A stretch of 64,000 bases of DNA from Phaeosaccion multiseriatum (taxonomy: Eukaryota; Ochrophyta, other classes), in contig OZ218959.1 of assembly GCA_965112735.1 (NCBI GenBank), positions 1,302,001 to 1,366,000 of the forward strand, written 5' to 3'. The position numbers were made by a program, and so were the translations under genes. Within the stretch, counting starts at the first letter, position 1; every line of letters starts with the position of its first letter. Under the pieces are notes generated by a model that did no database searches, was not told the origin of the DNA, and worked only from the letters and a program-made list of their open reading frames with translations. Below are positions 55,227-64,000 of the stretch, piece by piece.

Positions 55227-55650
55227 GTGAGGACCTTGATAACAAACCTATTAATTAAATTCATTTTTAAAAAAAAATTATTTATTCATTCTTTCATGCC
55301 TTTTTCGATCGTATTTCCATCCTTCTTCTTCATACAGCCATTTATATTCTTTTTTTTCTTTTTCATTATTTACTTGGAAGTACCCTTGCAAACTCAGAGA
55401 GGGAGGGAGGGAGGGAGGGGAAAAAGAAAAATCGCGATGCCACCGCCAGCTGTGATTTGGCGCATCACCAACCTCCCCATTTCAACTGTTGGTTTTCCGA
55501 TTTTCCCGATCGTTGTCATAGATTTATCCATAGCTTGCTCGCTGAGGCCCTGTTTGAAGTAAAAGGGACAGAGTCATGACTTGGAAAGCGGGTCTTGGAA
55601 GGCGATGGGGGGAGAGCGGATGGCAGAGTTAACTGGCCTTGAGAACGAGC

Positions 55651-55698
<48 letters not shown>

Positions 55699-55826
55699 GA
55701 GAGCAAGCGACAGAATCAGATAGAGGGGGGAAGAGAGAAAGACGGAGAGAGGGAGAGAGAGAGGTAGGGAGGGAAAGCGGGAGAAAGAGGAGAGACAAGA
55801 GAAGAGGAGAGACAGGATAGAGGAGA
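55227..55826. other. intergenic, AT-rich then GA-rich
   Basis: An AT-rich block (55240-55380) after the hydrolase stop probably holds its 3' end. A GAGA-rich tract (55640-55820) immediately precedes the start of the leucine-rich-repeat gene. No gene is supported. Confidence 0.55.
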
Positions 55827-56272
55827 ATGGGGCTCCCAGCTCTGTCATCCGAAGATCGCCAGCTTGCTGGAGGGCGACGCGAAGCGAAACTGAATAGGCA
55901 CGAACAGCGGCAGCAGGAAGTAGTGCAGGCAGCGCTGGATGAAGCCGCCGATGCTGATGAAGAGGCAGAGAGGGCGAAACGAGCAAGCAATAACCCAAGG
56001 GGCATGCCCAAGCCAGACCTTGTCAAGAAGGCAAAGCTCGGCGAGCTGAGGCGGGTAAGATGGCTCTCTTTGAAGCATACTTTGCCTGGGCCTGTCCTCC
56101 ACCCCCAATCCTCTTTGGGGGGCTAGCTTTCCCCTTCTTCCAACGTCCTCCCTCTGTGGGTTTCCCTCGGTACCGTGCTCTGTGTCTGTCCTTCTCTTCC
56201 TTCCCTGAGGTACGACTCTGCTCTCACCCACCCACCTAACCACCGGCGCCCACACACACACATATGCATGAA

Positions 56273-56334
<62 letters not shown>

Positions 56335-59300
56335 GCATGAACAACACACGCACACCTTCAGCGCGGGCAGACTATGAATCTACGAGGGCCCGTGGAGACA
56401 CATGCATTGTACATCCCTCCACCGCTGGTTAAGATCGATTTCAAGGAAATGGTGCACTCACACGACCTCAGCTACGTACAGACACGTCGCAGCGTTGCCA
56501 AGATGGACAGGTGGGAGGGAGGGGAGGAGGAAGGAGGGAGGGTGGAGGGGGGGAGGGAGGGAGGGAGGGAGGGAGGGAGGGAGGGAGGGAGGGAGGGAGG
56601 GAGGGAGGGAGGGAGGGAGGGAGGGAGGGAGGGAGGGAGGGAGGGAGGGAGGGAGGAGTGAGATAGGGAGGGAGGCTGGCAGACAGGGAGGGAGGGAGGG
56701 ACTCTCACTGTTCGTGCTGCTCGAAGTAACTATCGAACCAATTTAACCACAAAAGTCACACACGCATACGCAATGCATTGCAATGCCAGAGCAACTTTTT
56801 TTTCTCTGTTGCCCTTCCTCTTCCGTGCGCTCTCTCTCTTCAACCCCTCCCTCCCTCCCTCCCTCCCTCCCTTCGTCCCTCCCTCCCTCCCTTCCTTCCT
56901 CCCCCCGTCCCTCCACCCTCATGGCACCACAGAGCGAACCATCAGCGCTATGTGCATCAGCGAGAGGTAGCGGTGGAGAGAGAGATGGAGGCGCAGCACA
57001 TCATTGATCGGATGAAGAGGGCCAACACGCTGGGCTCCTTCGTCCTCAAGCACCAGGTACACGGATAGTGGAGGCGTACGGCCAGGCATATGGGCAGGCA
57101 CATGGCCAGGCACATGGCCAGGCACATGGTCAGGCGTGTGAGCAGGCGCATGGGCAGGCGATTGGGCAGGCATATGGGCAGCAGGCGTAAGGGCAGGCAT
57201 ATGGGCAGGCATATAGGCAGGCATATGGCCAGGCATAGGGGCAGGCAGGCAGGTTTTTGGGCAGGCAGGCAGGGTAGGGTAGGGCAGGGTGCGGCGGGGC
57301 TGCATCTCAGAGAAGGGGGGGTATAAAGGTATATAGGTAGGCAGCGCATCAAGTGCCATCCTGTCTGAGCGGCGCAAGCGTGATGACGTGCCCTGCCTTG
57401 CCTTGCCTTGACTTAAACTTGCCGTTTACTCGACTTGCCGTTTACTTTTGTTTCTGTCCCTGAATGGTATGCATGTTGCTGTGAGTGTGGCTCGTATCAC
57501 CACCACTTCTTCCTCTCCACCTCTCACCTCTCGTCCTCTCCCCCCCCCCCTCCCGAAACCAAATAAAACAAAACGAAAAAACAAAACCATAACCTCACCC
57601 CCAGGTGGAGCGGATGAACGAGAGGACGAGACTGAAGGTAGACATCGAGAGATGTGCCCAAGTGGACGAGTACAGAAAGAAGCAGACACAGATTCAGGTG
57701 GGCATGACAGAGGAGGAGGAGGCATTGGCGGCGGCAGAGGCCCTGCAGAGGGAGTCACAGAGGGAGGAGGAGGCCGAGGAGGAGGCATCCAGCACGGAGG
57801 TACTCTTCACACTGAGGAAGCTCTTCACACAGGGAGACTACGATGCTCAGCAGAAGGGTGAGAGAGAGGAGAGGGAAGGGAAGGGAAGGGGAGGGAAGGG
57901 GAGGGGAGGAGAGGAGAGGGGGGGGTGGGGGAGGAGAGGGAATGGGCACGGGGTGGGACCGCATATGAGCATGTACATACGTATGTGTACGTATGGTGGG
58001 TACGGGCGGTGGTGATATGGGTGTGATGGGGCTGACTTGCCTCTGACCTTACTTGCTGCTTGCTTGCTTGCTCCTACCTCCTCCTCTCTCCTCCCTCCTC
58101 CCTCCTCCCTCCTCCCTCCTCCCTCCTCCCTCCTCCCTCCTCCCTCCCTCCCTCCCCTCCCTCCCTCCCTCCCTCCCTCCCTCCCTCCCTCCCTCCCTCC
58201 CTCCCCTCCCTCCCTCCCTCCCCTCCTCCCTCCCTCCTCCCTCCTCCCTCCTCCCTCCTCCCTCCTCCCTCCTTCATGTCCTCCAAACCCAAACCCGAAC
58301 TAATTAACCCCAACACCAACCACTTAACCCCAACACCAACCACTTAACCCCGACCCAACCCCCCCTCAACAGGCTGGGATCAGCTTCCCCAAAAGTCCAT
58401 CAACACGCTGACGCTGCAGCTGGGCACTCTCCGCTCCATCAACATGCCTCGAAACAACCTCGAGCACATCATCTCCCTCAACACGAGCGCACTCTCCTGC
58501 ACGCACTTAAGACATGTCACCGATCTTAACTTCAGGTGTGTGTGTGTGTTGCGTGCGTTTGTGTGTGCGTTTGTGTGTGTGTATGTGTGTGTATGTGTGT
58601 GTGTGCGCGCGTATGTGTGTGTGTGTGCGCGCGCGTTTGTGTGTACGTTTGTGTGTGTGAGAGAGAGGGAGTCCAGATGGAAAGCGGGACGGGAGAGAGA
58701 AAGAGAGGGAGAGAGATGGAGACAGGAAGAGGGACAGAGAAGAAGAGGGAGAGGGAGGGATAGAGAGCGAACGAAAGAAGAGAGGGGAAGCTGTGCTGAG
58801 ACTTGCTTACCTTTGACTGCCGCACCTACACTGACTCCCCTCCACTCCATTTCACGTTACTTCACCCCCCTCCCCTGCACTCCACTCCACTTCACTTCAC
58901 TTCACTTCACTTCACTCCACTCCCTCCACTCCACTCCACTTCACTTCACTCCACTCCACTCCCCTCCACTCCTCTCCACTCCTCTCCACCCCTCTCCACT
59001 CCACTCCACTCCACTCCCCTCCCCTGCACTCCACTCCACTCCACTCCACTCCACTCCACTTCACTTCACTTCACTCCCCTCCCCTCCACTTCACTCCACT
59101 CCACTTCACTCCACTCCCCTCCACTCCTCTCTCTCCACCCCACTCCACTCCACTCCCCTCCCCTCCACTCCACTCCAATCCACTCCACTTCACTTCACTT
59201 CACTCCCCTCCCCCCCACTTCACTCCACTCCACTTCACTCCACTCCACTCCGCTCCACTCCACTCCCCTCAACTCCACTTCACTCCACTCCACTCCACTC

Positions 59301-62300
59301 CACTCCCGTCTACCCCCCCGCACCCCCGCACGAACTCGCACCACCTCAGCTGCAACAAGCTCCGAGAGCTCCCTGCCGGCTTTGGTGAACTCGTCTGTCT
59401 GACCTCTCTCAATGTCGAGAACAATCGCCTCAGTACGCTGCCCGCCAGCATGCTCTCGCTTGGAAAGGTGCTGAAGGTGCTCAACCTTCGAGGCAACAAC
59501 TTTGCGGAGCTTCCCTACCGGTGAGGGGGTGGTAGTAAGTCAATGGGTGGGTGGGTGGGTGGGTGAGCGAGTGGGTGAGCGGAGGGAGGGCATGGCAGTG
59601 GATGGTCAGGGGTGAGGTGTCTTCATTGATAAGCTGGGACAAGTAGAGTCTAAAGCGAATCTGAAACTGAACTCCCCTCTCCCTCCCTCCCACCCACCCT
59701 CCCTCCCTCCCTCCCTCCCTCCCTCCCTCCCTCCCTCCATCCCTCCCTCCCTCCCTCCCTCCCTCCCTCCCTCCCTCCCTCCCTCCCTCCCTCCCTCCCT
59801 CCCTCCCTCCCTCCCTCCCTCCCTCCCTCCCTCCCTCCCTCCCTCCCTCCCTCCCTCCCTCCCTCCCTCCCTCCCTCCCTCCCTCCCTCCGCTTCCCTCA
59901 ACCCCCACAGCTTCGGTGACCTCAAGTCTCTTGAGTGGCTCGACCTCGCCATGAACATCCTCAAGACCCTCCCTTCCACCTTCGTCCTCCTCACGCAACT
60001 CAAGTACCTCAACCTTGAGAGCAACGGCCTTGCTCACCTCGACATCCCCCCCGCGCTGCGGACGGATGACGGGAGGGATGGTGCCGCTAATTGGAAGCGT
60101 CGGTACATACGGGAGGTGAGGGGGAGGAGGAGGAGGAGGAAGAGGAGGAGGAGGAGGAGGAGGAGGAGGAGGAGGAGGAGGAGGAGGAGGAGGAGGAGGA
60201 GGAGGAGGAGGAGGAGGAGGAGGGGGACAGAGAAAGTAGTCCTCTTGGGTGTGGGCGGGGATGGCATATATGTGTGTGTGTCTCTGTGTGTGTGTGCTTT
60301 CTTCCTCCCTCCCTCCCTCCCTCCCTCCCTCCCTCCCTCCCTTCCTTCTCTCCCATCCACCACCCCTTGCCCACTCCCCCTCCCTCCCTCCCTCCCTCCC
60401 TCCCTCCCTCCCTCCCTCCCTCTCTCCCTTCCCCTCCCCTCCCCTTCCTCCCTCCCTCTAGAGAAAAGCAGAGATGTGGGTCAACGATGTCACTGGCCAG
60501 ACCAGTGACGTTGATCCCACCCAACCCCCCGCGATCAAGCACCCGGGAAAGCTCAAGGAAGGGACAGTGCTGTACAATGTACGGAGGAAGGCCCTGGCAG
60601 AAGCAGGCGTGTACGGTGCGTGCATGCTCTGTATCACCAACTGCTCTGCTTGCCTGTCATGTCATCACTGGTCTTTCCTTGTCTTTTTCTCCGGTCTTGT
60701 CTTGGCGTGTCTATTCTCTTGCCTCCTCTTCCTTGGCTCTGTTCTGTATCACCAACTGCTCTACTCTTGTCGTGTCTCGTCTCTCTTCGTCTTTTGCAGC
60801 CCCTCTTTGTATACCGACGCGCTTTCCCCTTACCTCCCCTCCCTCCCTCCTTCCCTCTTTCCTCCCTCCCTCCCTCCCACCCACCCTCTCCCTCCCTCCC
60901 TCCCTCCCTCGCTCCCTCCCTCCCTCCCTCCCTCCCTCGCTCCCTCCCTCCCTCCCTCCCTCCCTCCCTCCCTCCCTCCCTCCCTCCCTCCCTCCCTCCC
61001 TCCCTCCCTCCCTCCCTCCCTCCCTCCCCCCCTGCGCAACACACAGAGTGGGAGGCGATGATGGACCCATCCACCGGCGGTGTCATGTACCGCAATAACG
61101 TCAATGGGGTCAAGCAGCGCTCCACCCCCCCATGCGTAGATCAGTTCGGCTGCCTCGCCGCCCTCACCACCCTCAAGATCAGCCACAACAAGATGCAGGC
61201 TCTGCCGGACAGGTGTGTTACGTGTGTACTTACGTAATGTACCTATGTAATGAGGTCGATAGATGGGGTCGATATAGTGGTCGGTATGGGGGTCGAGTTA
61301 GGTGTAGATGTATCGATCATCACTCTTTCGTACAGAAGGGTCGTACGTAAGGGTCCCTACGAAAGGCCCATACAAATCGACCTCTATATCGACCATATAT
61401 CGACCTCCTCCTGTATGGATGGGTTGCTACATCGCACAGGCAGGCAGGCAGGCAGGCAGGCAGGGAGGGCAGGAGGGAGGGAGGGCAGGGGGGAGGGAGG
61501 GCAAGAGGGATTACGCAAAGGGGGTGTCCTCATCGCAGACCCCCAGGGCTCTCAATGGACAAGTATCAGCGAATGCAGAGATCGACATACACTGTCGATA
61601 TCGATTACATATACCCCCGAACCAATCAATCAATCAATCATCCACTCGTCCCCAATCGCACCCCCCCCCCCACCGAAGTCACACGCACACTCGTGGCTCT
61701 TATCTGACCCCCACCCCCTCCCACCCCCTCTCCTCCCCCCACCACCAGCATCTCCCAATGTCAGTGGATGGAGGTTTTGGAGTGCAAGGACAACGTTCTG
61801 GCGTCCCTCCCTACCGGCCTAGGGGGCATGCAGCGGCTACGGAGGCTGCGCCTTGATCAAAACAACCTCACTCGGCTCCCGAGCAGCTTGGGGCAGTGCG
61901 GCTTGCTGGAGGAGCTCAGCGTAACGTCCAATGTCTTTAGCGTCTTTCCGGACTTTATACAAGCCTTGACTTCGCTTCGGCGCCTGGGTGAGGAGGGAGG
62001 GAGGGAGGAGAAAGGGAAGGAACGAGGGGGTGGGGTGGGTAGGGTGAAGGGAGAGAGGAAGGAACGGAGGGAGGGAGAGAGGGAGGGAGACACACGTGCC
62101 ACCTCTGTATTTTGTCCTCATCTTCGGCCGTCGCCTTATCTTTTCCCGCTCCCTCCCTCCCTCCCTCCCCCCTCCCTCCATCCCTTCCTCCCTCCTTCCC
62201 TCCCTTCCTCCCTCCCTCCTTCCCTCCCTCCCTCCTTCCCTCCCTCCCTCCCTCCCTCCCTCCCTCCCTCCCTCCCTCCCTCCCTCCCTCCCTCCCTCCC

Positions 62301-63051
62301 TCCCTCTCTCTCTCTCTACCCTCCCTTCCTCCCTCCCTCCCTCCACCCCCTCTCCCCTCCCTCACCTCCCCCCCTAGGCCTGGGCAACAACAACCTCAAG
62401 AAGCTTCCCTATGCGGTGGGCTTCCTCACGCAACTCACAGATCTGGAGCTGTATAACAACCCGCTCAAAGGGTTTCCGCCCGAGATACTCATGCAGGTCA
62501 GTCCGTCAAATGCGATAGCATCCGTCTATCTACCTATTTGTCTGTCTATCTATCTATCTTCTATCTCTAGTGTATCCATCTATCATCTATCTTTCTATCT
62601 ATCATTCTGTCTATCTATCTGTCTGTCTATCTATCCCTCTATCTATCTATCTATCTATCCCTCTGTCTATCTATCTATCTATCCATCCATCCATCCATGT
62701 GTCTATCTATCTATCCATCCATCTATCTATCCATCTATCTATCCGTCCATCTATCCATCCATCTATCTATCCATCCATCCATCCATGTGTCTATCTATCT
62801 ATCCATCCATCCATCTATCCATCTATCTATCCATCCATCTATCCATCCATCTATCTATCTATCCATCTATCCACCTGTCTATCTGTCCATCCCGCCCACC
62901 CACCCATTTCCCTATCTGCGGCGTCCGTTGCCCCTGTGTGCCCCTTCACTGACTTACTGCAGGGCATGGACAGCATACTGTGGGAGTGCCGTCAGCGCTA
63001 TTGGGCCATCCAAAGAGGAGCCCCACCGGAGATGAAGGTCTGTGAGTGTGT

Positions 63052-63083
<32 letters not shown>

Positions 63084-64000
63084 CTGTGTGAGTGTGTGTA
63101 TGTGTGTATGTGTGTGTGTGTGTGTGTCTGTGTGTGTCTGTGTGTGTCTGTGCGTGTGTGTGCCTGTGTGTGTGCCTGTGTGTGTGGGTGTGTGCGTGTC
63201 ATCCACGCTTTAGTATCCGACCCTGCCTACTCCCACTCCTCTCCCTCCCTCCATCTCCCCCCCCCTCTCCATCCTTCCCTCAGGTCCATGGCTACGGTAT
63301 TCAGAATGAGAAGCTCCAACTGTACCCAGAGGTGCGTGATACTCTCGCGACTGTCCACTCCTGTAAAACGATGTGAATCAATGTCAAGCGTTCTCAAGTC
63401 CTTGCTAAAGCCCCACATTCTGAGGTGGAAGGAGGGGCATCCTCCTCCTCCTCCTCCTCTTCTTCTTCTTCTTCTTCTTCTTCTTCTTCTTCTTCTTCTT
63501 CTTCTTCTTCTTCTTCTTCTTCTTCTTCTTCTTCTTCTTCTTCTTCTTCTTCTTCTTCTTCTTCTTCTTCTTCTTCTTCTTCTTCTTCTTCTTCTTCTTC
63601 TTCTTCTTCTTCTTCTTCTTCTTCTTCTTCTTCTTCTTCTTCTTCTTCTTCTTCTTCTTCTTCTTCTTCTTCTTCTTCTTCTTCTTCTTCTTCTTCTTCT
63701 TCTTCTTCTTCTTCTTCTTCTTCTTCTTCTTCTTCTTCTTCTTCTTCTTCTTCTTCTTCTTCTTCTAACCTTCTTCCTCCTCCTCCCCCCCCTCCCCTCC
63801 CCTCCCTCCCTCCCATTCACACCCCCCTAAGTTCCAACGCAAAATCTCCGCGTCTGTGAAAGCGGCCAAGAATACCGGCTCCTTCGTGGAGATGATGGTG
63901 GGCCTCGCCTTCCTCCCTCTCGGCTTGTATGACGAAGACACCGCCCCCGAGCTCCTCACCATTGTGGTGCGTGATGCCTTACCTTCCCTGCTTACTCATA
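55827..64000 (+). CDS. leucine-rich-repeat protein with coiled-coil N-terminus and WW-like segment (3' end missing)
   Basis: At least 14 exons: 55827-56054, 56371-56510, 56933-57056, 57605-57857, 58373-58535, 59350-59520, 59911-60115, 60462-60615, 61047-61212, 61749-61987, 62378-62496, 62963-63037, 63284-63331, 63832-63966; 740 residues so far, in phase, with the next donor at 63967. The N-terminal about 250 residues are charged and helical (Gln/Glu/Arg-rich, coiled coil likely). LRRs of the LxxLxxLxLxxNxLxxLP type follow ([114 protein letters not shown]). A WW-like segment [17 protein letters not shown] interrupts the array. LRRs serve as protein-binding scaffolds; the partner is unknown. 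Introns contain the largest repeats of the window. Confidence 0.8.
56511..56932. repeat. LRR-gene intron 2: (GGGA)n at the donor and (CCCT)n at the acceptor
   Basis: About 35 GGGA units run from the donor (56514-56655) and a (CCCT)n tract (56846-56910) precedes the acceptor. The two are complementary. Confidence 0.9.
58064..58270. repeat. (CCTCCCT)n in intron 4 of the LRR gene
   Basis: About 200 bases of CCTCCCT and TCCC variants precede the exon at 58373. Confidence 0.9.
58836..59330. repeat. (CCACT/TTCACT)n minisatellite in intron 5 of the LRR gene
   Basis: About 490 bases of degenerate CCACT, TTCACT and CCCCT units on the sense strand, just before the exon at 59350. Confidence 0.9.
59694..59890. 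repeat. (TCCC)n, about 48 units, intron 6 of the LRR gene
   Basis: Nearly uninterrupted TCCC repeats on the sense strand end about 20 bases before the acceptor at 59910. The donor side of the same intron is GGGT-rich (59544-59566). Confidence 0.95.
60840..61028. repeat. (TCCC)n in intron 8 of the LRR gene
   Basis: About 190 bases of TCCC with a few CTCGC interruptions before the exon at 61047. Confidence 0.9.
62528..62890. repeat. (TCTA/TCCA)n in intron 11 of the LRR gene
   Basis: About 360 bases of interspersed TCTA, TCCA and TCTG tetranucleotides, pyrimidine-rich in the sense strand. Confidence 0.9.
63456..63766. repeat. (TTC)n, about 103 units, intron 13 of the LRR gene
   Basis: A practically perfect TTC/GAA triplet tract of about 310 bases lies within the intron 63332-63831, sense strand TTC. 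The open frames seen across it (poly-Leu, poly-Ser, poly-Glu, poly-Arg) are shadows. Confidence 0.97.

Noticed and set aside
63042-63859. Poly-Leu, poly-Ser, poly-Glu and poly-Arg frames over the TTC tract
   Set aside because: Triplet repeat inside an intron; no unique sequence in any of them.

Overview
The window is eukaryotic nuclear DNA, GC-rich, with multi-exon genes and extreme simple-sequence content. It most likely comes from a photosynthetic stramenopile (ochrophyte alga); a eustigmatophyte such as Nannochloropsis would fit, but the species cannot be read from the sequence. The reasons are a light-harvesting chlorophyll protein and a chloroplast-type FtsY whose leaders carry the ASAF-like cleavage motif of secondary plastids (ASA-F and VSA-F), a mitochondrial pyruvate dehydrogenase subunit with an Arg-rich presequence, and a WRKY19-like Cys/His-repeat protein of a kind common in stramenopiles. 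I saw no rRNA, tRNA or CRISPR array. All gene models are hand-spliced from reading frame, splice signals and family conservation; most close to an exact multiple of three.

Layout. 1-15 kb: a small heat-shock (Hsp20) protein, a LYR-motif/ApaG fusion protein (minus), a small zinc-binding protein, and a 17-exon pyruvate phosphate dikinase. 15-25 kb: a cluster of five copies of one secreted Cys-rich, Pro-rich gene family arranged as a large inverted repeat (A and B minus; C, D and E plus). One copy carries a C-type lectin domain and two are broken by small indels. The copies share 3' flanks, repeated 5' flanks and foldback elements. 26-46 kb: cpFtsY (minus), a Cys/His-repeat poly-Gln protein (plus), pyruvate dehydrogenase E1 alpha (minus), a light-harvesting protein (plus), HMG-CoA lyase (minus) and the large subunit of molybdopterin synthase (plus), strictly alternating so that neighbours are head-to-head or tail-to-tail. 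47-64 kb: an unrecognised acidic protein with an N-myristoylation-type start (minus), a 2.7-kb terminal-inverted-repeat element filling the gap to a divergent ABHD11/YbfF-like hydrolase (plus), and a leucine-rich-repeat protein with a WW-like segment that runs off the right edge.

Function. Several genes sit around pyruvate and acetyl-CoA (PPDK, PDH E1 alpha, HMG-CoA lyase, and the ABHD11-like hydrolase, whose family is linked to lipoylated 2-oxoacid dehydrogenases). cpFtsY and the LHC protein belong to the same thylakoid-insertion pathway. This is a neighbourhood observation, not evidence of co-regulation.

The least ordinary features are the secreted-lectin/Cys-module cluster, the LYR-ApaG fusion, the TIR element occupying a shared promoter region, and introns built from microsatellites whose strand composition is polarised with transcription (G/purine- or GT-rich after the donor, C/T-rich before the acceptor).
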